A DNA stretch of 64,000 bases from Bacteroidales bacterium (GTDB lineage Bacteria; Bacteroidota; Bacteroidia; Bacteroidales; UBA932): contig JAFWSX010000006.1 of NCBI GenBank assembly GCA_017519185.1, positions 1 through 64,000 of the forward strand, written 5' to 3'. Each line of letters opens with the position of its first letter. The stretch's first letter is position 1. This document shows positions 16,230 to 24,254 of the stretch, one piece after another. Below the pieces are notes generated by a model, which saw only the letters and a program-made list of their open reading frames with translations, searched no databases and was not told where the DNA came from. The position numbers and the translations under genes are program-made.

Positions 16230-17234
16230 ATGAAGAAAGTTTCTCTGTACGCGCTCTGTGCCCTTGTCCTTATGACGGGATGCAAAATGAAGCCAATGGT
16301 GGAAGAACAACCGCGTGAAGAACTTGTGGAGGTCGCTCCGTTGGAGAAGTCAACCATTGAAAGGGTGCTCTCGCTGTCGACCACTCTCGAAGGATTCCAG
16401 AAGATGGACATAGCTCCTTCTGTGACTGGCCGCATTGAACACATATATACGGAAGTGGGAACAAAGGTAGGCACTGGTTCCAATCTTGTGAGGATGGACC
16501 AGAACCAGTACAACACGACCAAACTTACATACACCAATCTCCAGCAGGAACTGGCCAGAATGGAAGCACTGGTCGCTACAGGTGCCATTTCAAAGCAGAC
16601 CTACGACCAAACCAAGCTGAGCTTCGACCAGACTGCCGAGAGCCTCAGGTTCCTCGAGGAAAATACTTATGTGAAAGCCAAGTTCCCCGGAGTCATCTCC
16701 GCAAAGAACTATGAAGACGGCGAACTCTACGGCGGCCAGGCCATCCTGACGCTAACCCAGATCAACGTGCTCAAGGCGCTGGTGAATATTCCTGAGTCAT
16801 ATTATCCCCAGGTCAAGAAGGGTATGCAGGTTGAGGTGCTGTGCGACATATATCCCGGCGAAGTCTTCCCGGCAACCATAGATATCGTCTATCCCACCAT
16901 CGACCCTTCATCCCACACTTTCCAGGTCAGGGTGCGCATTCCCAACGGAAGTGAGCGGCTCCGCCCCGGAATGTATGCCTACACAAAACTGGCGATGGGG
17001 CAGGCAGAGGCTATGGTGATCCCTTACCAGAGCGTACAGAAACTTACCGGTTCCAACGAAAGATATATCTATGTCAACGACAACGGAACTGCCCGCAGGG
17101 TGTTCGTTCAGCTTGGCGAGAGGTATGACGACAAGATAGAGATCTTCAGCGACGGCATCAACCCCGGCGACGAGATTGTAGTGACAGGTGCTGAGAAGCT
17201 TGTGGACGGTGTCAAACTTAAAATCAACAGGTAA
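16230..17234 (+). CDS. RND efflux periplasmic adaptor subunit (MFP/HlyD), lipoprotein
   Basis: A 334-aa protein. GTG 16227 and ATG 16230 are adjacent; ATG is preferred and gives MKKVSLYALCALVLMTGC, a lipoprotein signal with Cys18. Then come the lipoyl/barrel-sandwich half GFQKMDIAPSVTGRIEHIY (about 52) and its partner KAKFPGVISAKNYEDGELYG (about 150), with a short helical hairpin between them, then a beta-barrel (about 185-255) and a membrane-proximal domain. It links the RND pump to TolC. Its stop overlaps the pump start as TAATG, indicating coupled translation. Confidence 0.92.
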   Translation: MKKVSLYALCALVLMTGCKMKPMVEEQPREELVEVAPLEKSTIERVLSLSTTLEGFQKMDIAPSVTGRIEHIYTEVGTKVGTGSNLVRMDQNQYNTTKLTYTNLQQELARMEALVATGAISKQTYDQTKLSFDQTAESLRFLEENTYVKAKFPGVISAKNYEDGELYGGQAILTLTQINVLKALVNIPESYYPQVKKGMQVEVLCDIYPGEVFPATIDIVYPTIDPSSHTFQVRVRIPNGSERLRPGMYAYTKLAMGQAEAMVIPYQSVQKLTGSNERYIYVNDNGTARRVFVQLGERYDDKIEIFSDGINPGDEIVVTGAEKLVDGVKLKINR

Positions 17235-20200
17235 TGAGCATCTATAAGAAAGCGATAGACAAGCCCGTCACTACGCTGCTGATTTTTGTGGCAGTGATAG
17301 TGCTGGGTCTGTACGCGTTCCGGCAACTGCCTATCGACCAGTTCCCGGAGATGGACCCGCCCTACATCACCGTGATGACCACTTATCCCGGGGCCAGTGC
17401 TTCCGAGATAGAGACAAACGTGACGAGGCTGGTGGAAAACAGCCTCAACTCAGTCGACCACCTCAAGGAGATGACATCTACTTCCAGGGACAATATGTCG
17501 ATGGTGATGCTGGAGCTCGAATGGGGTACCGACATTGACGAGGTGATGAACGATGTCCGGTCGTTCGTCGATATGCTCAAGGATGCGCTGCCGAGCGGCT
17601 GTACAAATCCTTACCTGTTCAAGTTCAGCTCGAGCGCAATGCCTATCATCCAGTTTGCCGTAACGGCCAGGGAAAGCTATTCGGGACTGGAAAAAATACT
17701 CAACGACGACGTGATTCCGCAGTTGAACCGCGTTGACGGCATCGGTAACATATCTGTCTCGGGTGCTCCTGACAGGTACGTATATGTCGATATTGACCAG
17801 AACAAGCTCGATGCTTTCGGAATTCCGCTGGAAAGCGTCAGCTCTGCGATCACATCCAACAACCTCAACCTGTCTTCTGGCCTTATCAAGATGGATAAGG
17901 AGCAGTACAACCTGGAGGTGCGCAGCGAATATGTAGAGAGCAGCGAAATCGCAAACGTAGTTGTGACGACAACACCTGCCGGAGCAAAAGTATTCGTCAA
18001 GGATATTGCAGCCGTGCGCGATACCATCAAGGATCTGTCCCTCGACTCAAAGGTCAACGGACAGGAGGCTGTGACGCTGATGATCACGAAGCAGACTGGT
18101 GCCAATACGGTTCAGATCTGCCGCGATGTGAACAGGATGATGTCAAGGATACAGCGTAACCTTCCTGCCGACATCAAGATCGATGTAGTATTTGATTCTT
18201 CTGAGGAAATCCAGAACTCCATCACCTCTCTCGAGAAGTCGATTCTCTATGCGTTGCTGTTCGTGGTGCTTGTGGTGTTCATATTCCTCGGCAAATGGAG
18301 GGCAACTTTCATTATCGGCCTTACCATCCCTATCGCCCTGATAGTGGCGTTCATCTATCTGGCACTGACAGGCAGTTCGCTGAACATCATCTCGCTCTGC
18401 TCCCTGACGGTTGCCATCGGTATGGTGGTGGACGATGCCATCGTGGTCCTGGAGAATATTTCAAAACATATAGACAGAGGCTCAAGTCCCCGCGAGGCAG
18501 CTATCTATGCTACCAACGAGGTATGGGTGTCAGTTATCGCCACAACCCTTGTGATCGTGGCCGTGTTCGTGCCTCTGACAATGCTTACCGGCATCGCCGG
18601 CATACTCTTCAAGGAACTGGGCTGGATTGTGACCATAGTGGTCTGCACCTCTACGGTTGTGGCCATCTCGCTTACCCCTATGCTCTGCTCACAGTTGCTC
18701 AAGGCCAAGAAAGTCGAGATCGATGAGACAGGGCACATCAGGGAAATATCTGAGAAGAAGACATTCTTCGACAAGACTGTCGGTGCAGCTCTCGATGCCA
18801 TCGACGGATGGTATGCCAACGCGCTCCGCGTCTGCCTCCGTCACAAGACTCTGACACTTCTGGGCTTTACCGCCTTGTTCGCAGCTTCACTGATTCCTGC
18901 CTGCACAGGCCAGATCGGTACTGACTTCATGCAGCCGTCCGACAACGGACGTATCCGCGTCACCATCGAACTGCAGAACGGCACTCGAATCGAACAGACT
19001 CTCAAGACTGCGCGTGCCATCGAAGCCAGGATCAACGAACTTGTGCCTGAGGCCAGGATGGTTTCGACTTCGGCCGGCAGCAACGATGCATCCGGAACAA
19101 GTGCTATGTTCACGTCGACAACCAACAACTCCATCCAGATGACGGTTGTCTGCGTCAAGAAATACGAGCGTACCCGTACCATCGACGAAATCGCTGAGGT
19201 TATCCGCCAGGAACTGCTGAACTATCCCGAGATAGTAAGATATCAGGTCAACTCTCAAGGCGGTATGGGCGGTGGCGGTACTTCTACCGTCGATGTGGAA
19301 ATCTACGGATATGACTTTGATGAGACGAACGTGCTGGCAGAAAACGTCAGGAACACCATCATCGAAAAGATTCCTGATGCGCGAAATGTCACCATCAGCC
19401 GCGAGAAGGACCGTCCGGAGCTGAACCTTGTCATCGACAAGGAGAAGGCTTCGTCTTTCGGCCTTAACGCCGCTACGATTTCGACTTATGTCCGCAACCG
19501 AGTGGGAGGTCTGGCATCAGGCTTTCTCAAGGAAGACGGCGAGGAGTACGACATAGTGGTCCGTCTCCGCGAAGACGACCGCAATTCCATCAATGATATA
19601 AACAACCTGTCAATTCCTACGGCTACCGGCAAGATCATCAAACTCAGTGAGGTCGCAACTCTCGAAGAGTATTTCGCTCCGCCTACCATCGACCGCAAGA
19701 GCCGCCAGCGCTATCTGACGGTGAGCGTGATGCCGTTCAACACATCTTTGGGCCAGATGGCAATGGATGTGCAGAACGTCATCAACCAGATAAATGTCCC
19801 GGAAGGAATCACGATGTCCATCGGAGGTGATTTCGAGGATCAGCAGGAAATGTTCGGCAATATGATCGCGCTTGCTCTGCTGATCATCCTGCTCGTGTAT
19901 GTTGTTATGGCTTCCCAGTTCGAGTCGTTCTCGAAACCTGCAATCATCCTTCTGGCCATTCCGTTCGCCATCACGGGTGTTATCCTGGCGCTCTGGATCA
20001 CCGGAACTACGCTCGATATGATTGCCGCGCTCGGAGTTGTGATGCTCATCGGTATCGTGGTCAAGAACGGTATCGTGCTGGTGGATTACATCAATCTGAT
20101 GCGTGACCGCGGGCACGAACTCAGCGAGGCTATCGCCCTGTCAGGCCGCTCTCGTCTGCGTCCCGTGCTTATGACAGCCCTGACCACCGTGCTCGGTATG

Positions 20201-20416
20201 CTTCCTATGGCACTCAGCCGCGGTGAGGGCAGCGAGATGTGGCATCCGCTGGGTATAGTGGTAATCGGCGGTCTGCTTGTTTCGACCTTCGTGACGCTGA
20301 TCGTCGTGCCTGTCTTCTACGCCGTGCTCAGCAAGGACAGCGACCGCAACAAGCAGGAGCGCAACCGCCGCAACTTCATCTTTATGCAACTTTCACCTGA
20401 CGACAAGGAGGATTAG
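17234..20416 (+). CDS. RND family efflux permease (AcrB/HAE1-like)
   Basis: A 1060-aa inner-membrane proton-driven pump. It has the usual duplicated layout: TM1 near residue 12, a large periplasmic loop (porter and docking, about 40-335), TM2-6, a second loop (about 560-870) and TM8-12. TM4 carries the proton-relay Asp pair in GMVVDDAIVVLENI (about 400). TM10 carries the matching Lys in GIVVKNGIVLVDYINLMRDRG (about 945). These residues are those of HAE1-type drug and lipophile exporters rather than heavy-metal pumps. It is encoded with its own adaptor and TolC, followed at 3 bp by a PG0541-like gene. Confidence 0.95.
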   Translation: MSIYKKAIDKPVTTLLIFVAVIVLGLYAFRQLPIDQFPEMDPPYITVMTTYPGASASEIETNVTRLVENSLNSVDHLKEMTSTSRDNMSMVMLELEWGTDIDEVMNDVRSFVDMLKDALPSGCTNPYLFKFSSSAMPIIQFAVTARESYSGLEKILNDDVIPQLNRVDGIGNISVSGAPDRYVYVDIDQNKLDAFGIPLESVSSAITSNNLNLSSGLIKMDKEQYNLEVRSEYVESSEIANVVVTTTPAGAKVFVKDIAAVRDTIKDLSLDSKVNGQEAVTLMITKQTGANTVQICRDVNRMMSRIQRNLPADIKIDVVFDSSEEIQNSITSLEKSILYALLFVVLVVFIFLGKWRATFIIGLTIPIALIVAFIYLALTGSSLNIISLCSLTVAIGMVVDDAIVVLENISKHIDRGSSPREAAIYATNEVWVSVIATTLVIVAVFVPLTMLTGIAGILFKELGWIVTIVVCTSTVVAISLTPMLCSQLLKAKKVEIDETGHIREISEKKTFFDKTVGAALDAIDGWYANALRVCLRHKTLTLLGFTALFAASLIPACTGQIGTDFMQPSDNGRIRVTIELQNGTRIEQTLKTARAIEARINELVPEARMVSTSAGSNDASGTSAMFTSTTNNSIQMTVVCVKKYERTRTIDEIAEVIRQELLNYPEIVRYQVNSQGGMGGGGTSTVDVEIYGYDFDETNVLAENVRNTIIEKIPDARNVTISREKDRPELNLVIDKEKASSFGLNAATISTYVRNRVGGLASGFLKEDGEEYDIVVRLREDDRNSINDINNLSIPTATGKIIKLSEVATLEEYFAPPTIDRKSRQRYLTVSVMPFNTSLGQMAMDVQNVINQINVPEGITMSIGGDFEDQQEMFGNMIALALLIILLVYVVMASQFESFSKPAIILLAIPFAITGVILALWITGTTLDMIAALGVVMLIGIVVKNGIVLVDYINLMRDRGHELSEAIALSGRSRLRPVLMTALTTVLGMLPMALSRGEGSEMWHPLGIVVIGGLLVSTFVTLIVVPVFYAVLSKDSDRNKQERNRRNFIFMQLSPDDKED

Positions 20417-20419
20417 GAT

Positions 20420-20713
20420 ATGAAGAGTGTATTTATTGTTTTCAATCAGGCCAATACCGAGCGTGTGGAGTATATGCTCGACGAGCTCAAGATATCCGGT
20501 TTCACTCTTTTCGAGCAGGTTCAGGGCCGTGGAACCAGGACCGGAGAACCGCGCCGCGGCACACATACCTGGCCGGAGATGAATTCGGCAGTGATGGTCG
20601 TAATCGAGGATGAACGCGTTCCGGAGCTCCTGAACACCGTCCGCAAGCTTGACAATCGCAACAAGGTCGTCGGCGTACGCGCCTTCGTCTGGAACATCGA
20701 ACAGATGGTATAG
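20420..20713 (+). CDS. PG0541-like transporter-associated protein (possible PII-like fold)
   Basis: A 97-aa cytosolic protein: MKSVFIVFNQANTERVEYML, then SGFTLFEQVQGRGTRTGEPR, ending RAFVWNIEQMV. Size, the beta-alpha-beta pattern and the exposed Gly/Arg-rich loop (about 37-50) suggest a ferredoxin-like or PII-like fold. It lies 3 bp after the RND pump. Bacteroidota efflux operons often carry such a gene (named after Porphyromonas PG0541). It may be a regulatory subunit that binds the pump; that role is inference from context only. Confidence 0.7.
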   Translation: MKSVFIVFNQANTERVEYMLDELKISGFTLFEQVQGRGTRTGEPRRGTHTWPEMNSAVMVVIEDERVPELLNTVRKLDNRNKVVGVRAFVWNIEQMV

Positions 20714-20742
20714 ATATTTTGAAATAGTCAATTAACAATAAA

Positions 20743-21453
20743 ATGAAAAAAGTACTTAGCCTTATTGCAATTATGACACTGGCGCTGACGGTGCTGGAAT
20801 CTTGCGGACCTGCACGCTACACGCAGAGTGGAACGAATCTGTCATCTGTCCAGGAATTTGCCTTCATAGAGCCTTACGCTTATATGGTTCTATATGGTGA
20901 TGACGGCAAAGGATATTACAATGATAACGATTCGCGCAGAGCAGCTCAATTGATTACCAGCATCATTGAATCGGAGCGTTTCCCGTTCTCAGACGTGATT
21001 CCTGCTGACTATGACGGTGACAATTCCGATATCAGGAAATGGGTGACGAACTTCGATGAAAACAGTGCTTCCAGGGCAGACCGTCTCCGCGTGCCCAAGT
21101 CTCTCAAGACTCTGGTCAAGAACAGCGGCCACCGTTATGGCCTCGTCATCTATTCATACGGCTATACCCAGACTGTTCAGGGCTATCAGACAGAGAAACT
21201 CGAGAAGGCGGCCAGCAGGGTGATTGACAAAGCCATCGAGTCACTGACCGGCATAAGTGGCCTTACCAATCCTTCGAAGAACTACTACGTAAGCGATCCC
21301 TACGGCAACTTGATGTACTGCGCAGTGGTAGATGTGGAAGAAGACCGCGTAGTCAACTTCGTGCGCGAAGTGCCCACCTTTGCCTCACATCCTTTGGAAA
21401 GCCCTAATGTGAGCGAATTGCTTCACAAGCTTTTGAAAGATTTTATCCGCTAG
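20743..21453 (+). CDS. Lipoprotein of unknown function
   Basis: A 236-aa protein with a lipobox (TVLESC, Cys about 20, then GPARYTQSG). The mature protein alternates acidic and aromatic segments (FAFIEPYAYMVLYGDDGKGYYNDND) with helices (KLEKAASRVIDKAIESLTGI) and ends in a helix SPNVSELLHKLLKDFIR. The pattern GLVIYSYGYTQTVQGYQ suggests a nucleoside- or peptide-binding alpha/beta core, but I recognise no family. It starts 29 bp after the PG0541-like gene and 10 bp before a carboxylesterase, so it probably belongs to the same transcript. Confidence 0.6.
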   Translation: MKKVLSLIAIMTLALTVLESCGPARYTQSGTNLSSVQEFAFIEPYAYMVLYGDDGKGYYNDNDSRRAAQLITSIIESERFPFSDVIPADYDGDNSDIRKWVTNFDENSASRADRLRVPKSLKTLVKNSGHRYGLVIYSYGYTQTVQGYQTEKLEKAASRVIDKAIESLTGISGLTNPSKNYYVSDPYGNLMYCAVVDVEEDRVVNFVREVPTFASHPLESPNVSELLHKLLKDFIR

Positions 21454-21463
21454 AATCAATAAT

Positions 21464-22900
21464 ATGCGTATCGTATCATTCTTTACTGCTGTCCTGATGG
21501 CAGCGGCAGTAGCTGGATGCAGTCCGGCCAATCCCGTTCTCGACATTGAAGGAGGAAAGATCCAAGGTGTTGAATCTTCAGTAAAAGGTGTCTACATCTA
21601 TAAGGGAATCCCTTTTGCGGCACCGCCCGTCGGAGACCTGCGCTGGAAGGAACCTCAGCCCGTGATTCCCTGGGACGGCATAAAGATGGCCGATACTTTC
21701 GGACCTGGTGCGGTGCAGGCAAAGCACGACTCCAGCAATCCCTGGACCAGCGAGTTCTACTGGGAGGATCCCGAATTCAGTGAGGACTGCCTCTACCTGA
21801 ACGTGTGGACTCCTGCTCCCGGCAAGCCTGAGAAGAAGCTGCCCGTGGCAATGTGGATACACGGAGGCGCATATACAGGAGGCTGGGGCTACGAGCCTGA
21901 ATTTGACGGCAAGGTATGGGCAGAGAAGGGCGTGGTACTCGTGACCATCAACTACCGCCTGGGCGTCTTCGGCTTTATGTGCCATCCTCTCCTGACCGAA
22001 GAGAGCCCGCATCACGTATCCGGCAACTACGGCATCCTTGACCAGATCGCCGCACTCAAGTGGATATACGCTAATATCGCAGCGTTCGGCGGAGACCCAG
22101 ACAACATAACTGTTTTTGGACAGAGCGCAGGAGCTGGCAGCGTCAAGACGCTCGTCGCATCACCTCTGACCGGCAACCTGATCAAGAAGGCAATCATCCA
22201 GAGCGGCGGTGGTGTGAACGTACGTCCTGCAGGAGCGCCTGCTCCCACCCAACCTGCTGTGAGCCAGATGACGCTCATCGGAAATGCCTATAAGACCGGT
22301 CTGGACTGGGCAGGCTATGACACCCTGGAAAAGATGCGTGCCGCTTCTACCGAAGAAATATTCACGCTCGCTGCAAGATATTCTGCAGAGACGGGAGTCA
22401 ACGTAAGGCTGTCCACTTCACCCATAATCGACGGCTATGTCTCTACCGAAAGTTTCGATACCGCTGCAGCGGAAGGCAGGATCAAGGACATTCCTTATAT
22501 GATCGGCTATACCCGAGACGATATGGGCAATCCTGAGGAAAGTGTCCGTCGCTTCTGCGACCTTCGCAATGCGGCAGGCAAGCCTGTCTTTGCCTATCAG
22601 TTCTCACGTGCCCTCCCGGACGATGAGGCCGGCTCTCACGATATGAAGGGCGCGTTCCATTCTTCAGAACTCTGGTATATGTTCAAGTCTCTTGACCGCG
22701 GCGACAGGCCCTTTACCAAAGCGGACTGGGACCTTGCAGAGCACGTGGTCAGCTGCTGGACCAACTTCGCCAAGACCGGCGATCCCGGCCTGGGCTGGAA
22801 ACCCTATACCCAGGATGCACCGGAGTTCATGGTCTTCAACGTGAACGATGACAGCACCCAGGACGCCTCAGCAATGGGCGCCCCGCTAAAGCGCAACTAA
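21464..22900 (+). CDS. Type-B carboxylesterase family lipoprotein, short form
   Basis: A 478-aa alpha/beta hydrolase with a lipobox (AAVAGC, Cys about 19). Type-B signatures are KGIPFAAPPVGDLRWK, EDCLYLNVWTP (about 108), the oxyanion loop HGGAYTGGWGY and the nucleophile elbow FGQSAGAGS (Ser about 223). The likely His lies in AFHSSELWYMF (about 408). The acid is probably in GYTRDDMGN (about 351). The region joining these two is only about 50 residues, whereas most family members have 100 or more (lid helices), which explains the short length. Probably a surface or periplasmic esterase; substrate unknown. Confidence 0.85.
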   Translation: MRIVSFFTAVLMAAAVAGCSPANPVLDIEGGKIQGVESSVKGVYIYKGIPFAAPPVGDLRWKEPQPVIPWDGIKMADTFGPGAVQAKHDSSNPWTSEFYWEDPEFSEDCLYLNVWTPAPGKPEKKLPVAMWIHGGAYTGGWGYEPEFDGKVWAEKGVVLVTINYRLGVFGFMCHPLLTEESPHHVSGNYGILDQIAALKWIYANIAAFGGDPDNITVFGQSAGAGSVKTLVASPLTGNLIKKAIIQSGGGVNVRPAGAPAPTQPAVSQMTLIGNAYKTGLDWAGYDTLEKMRAASTEEIFTLAARYSAETGVNVRLSTSPIIDGYVSTESFDTAAAEGRIKDIPYMIGYTRDDMGNPEESVRRFCDLRNAAGKPVFAYQFSRALPDDEAGSHDMKGAFHSSELWYMFKSLDRGDRPFTKADWDLAEHVVSCWTNFAKTGDPGLGWKPYTQDAPEFMVFNVNDDSTQDASAMGAPLKRN

Positions 22901-22923
22901 AAGCCCTTTTCGAGAGTCAGACA

Positions 22924-23103
22924 GCTCACTTCAGCTGAAAGAAGGTCTGAGCGGGGGCTGGCCGCCCGCGGCGTGCAGAGCGGGAGGGGCCCGACGACAG
23001 CGAGTTATCGCGCAGTGATGACGAAGATGGCGTTGGGAGGGATTGGAGTGAGCCGAAGGCTCACGGAACCCCCCGAAGGCCTTATTTCAGCGAAAAAGTG
23101 AGC
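22924..23103. repeat. GC-rich 180-bp element with imperfect terminal inverted repeats
   Basis: Lies between two convergent genes and abuts the trmB stop codon (23104-23106). The left end GCTCACTT (22924-22931) and right end AAGTGAGC (23096-23103) are perfect inverted repeats. Inside them CTGAAAGAAGGTCT (from 22935) matches the reverse complement of the right side (CTGAAATAAGGCCT) at 12 of 14 bases, and both arms continue into G-runs. A nested perfect hairpin, GTGAGCC-GAA-GGCTCAC (23048-23064), is flanked by GGAGGGATT and CCCCCC. No target-site duplication or open reading frame is evident. It could be a MITE/REP-like repeat or a structured 3'-end RNA. Confidence 0.5.
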
Positions 23104-23775
23104 TTATAGCCTGAATGCAAGATAGGTGATGGGCTTGCCTTCGGCGAGCCACATCTGCTCGTAGTAGGTCTTGACGCAGAGAATGTCGTCGGGATCGGCA
23201 GCACGGCCGCCGCCATAGATGTCAGAATTGCACTCAATGATTTCGAGATTCTGCTCCTGAGCCACCTCAATCGAATATTCGTGCAGCAACACGCTGTCCG
23301 TCTTGAGATGGACAATCGCACCTTTCTTGGCGAACGCGCGGTAGCGGTCGAGGAACAGGGGAGAAGTCAGCCTCTTGCCCGGCTTCTTCGGCTGCGGGTC
23401 AGAGAACGTAAGCCATATCTCGCTGACCTCGTCCGGGCCGAAAGCCGACTTTATGAAATCGATGCGCGTGCGCAGGAACGCTACATTGTGTAAATTGTGC
23501 TCAGTCGCATATTTCGCACCCTTCCAGAGCCTCGCCCCCTTAATGTCGATGCCGATGTAGTTGACATCCGGGTTGCGCACGCCCAGTGCGACAGTATACT
23601 CGCCCCGCCCGCAGCCAAGCTCCAGCACTATCGGATTGTCATTGTGGAATACTTCTTCATTCCACCTGCCTTTTATAGGAAAATTGCCAGCCAGCATATC
23701 GTCTGACGACGGCTGCAGCAGACATTCGAAAGTCTCGTTCTCCCGGAACTTAGCAAGTTTGTTCTTACCGCTCAT
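23104..23775 (-). CDS. trmB: tRNA (guanosine(46)-N7)-methyltransferase
   Basis: A 223-aa SAM-dependent methyltransferase that makes m7G46 in tRNA variable loops. Motif I is VLELGCGRGEYTVALG, followed by NYIGIDIKGARLWKGA. The diagnostic TrmB segment is EIWLTFSDPQPKKPGKRLTSPLFLDRY. The start chosen is MSGKNKLAKFRENETFE at 23775; the frame extends 27 codons upstream but that part lies inside gldH. The ATG overlaps the gldH stop by 4 bp (ATGA). It is the last gene of the pyrH operon, and its stop touches the GC-rich element. Confidence 0.93.
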   Translation of the reverse strand: MSGKNKLAKFRENETFECLLQPSSDDMLAGNFPIKGRWNEEVFHNDNPIVLELGCGRGEYTVALGVRNPDVNYIGIDIKGARLWKGAKYATEHNLHNVAFLRTRIDFIKSAFGPDEVSEIWLTFSDPQPKKPGKRLTSPLFLDRYRAFAKKGAIVHLKTDSVLLHEYSIEVAQEQNLEIIECNSDIYGGGRAADPDDILCVKTYYEQMWLAEGKPITYLAFRL

Positions 23776-24254
23776 CTTTTCTTTCCTGAAGGACTGTAAC
23801 TGAAGCCTAGAGAGTGGAGCCCCTGGTAGCTTTCGGGCCTTGCATTGATTGTCCATACACCGTGCTCGGCACTTGCGACGTTAAGCCGCCAGGTCCATTC
23901 GATGTTGGCATTCCAGTTCTGTTCTATGTTGAATCTCGTATTGTGATCGTCTTCGGCTTGGGCTGCCGACCTGTACAGTGGAAAGACGACAGTGTCGCGA
24001 TAGGTGAAACCTGCAGGAGAAACGGCCTTGATGAACAACTTCACATTGTCAGCGTCAATCCGGCCGAGGTCGTAGCGGCAGCTGAAGAATGTGGAGTAGG
24101 ACACAGCCGAATCCATATCGAAGCGGAACACTGCGTCCTGGATGCCGTCAGGATCGAGAACGGCATACTGGTAATGCTCCTGCGGCTTGGTGCAAGACGC
24201 GAGGAGCAGCAGCGCAAGCAGGATGATGCAGCTATTTCTCCTCCTTCTGCCCAT
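23772..24254 (-). CDS. gldH: Gliding motility lipoprotein GldH
   Basis: A 160-aa protein with an Arg-rich n-region and lipobox (MGRRRRNSCIILLALLLLASC, Cys about 21). Beta-rich segments follow, including AVFRFDMDSAVSYSTFFSCRYD, VVFPLYRS and WNANIEWTWRLNVASAEHGVWTINARPES. This matches the GldH pattern, including the terminal GLHSLGFSYSPSGKKR. GldH is found in most Bacteroidota, including non-gliders, where its role is unclear. The start at 24254 overlaps the end of the PSP1 gene by 23 bp; 24263 is a possible alternative (four residues longer). Confidence 0.82.
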   Translation of the reverse strand: MGRRRRNSCIILLALLLLASCTKPQEHYQYAVLDPDGIQDAVFRFDMDSAVSYSTFFSCRYDLGRIDADNVKLFIKAVSPAGFTYRDTVVFPLYRSAAQAEDDHNTRFNIEQNWNANIEWTWRLNVASAEHGVWTINARPESYQGLHSLGFSYSPSGKKR

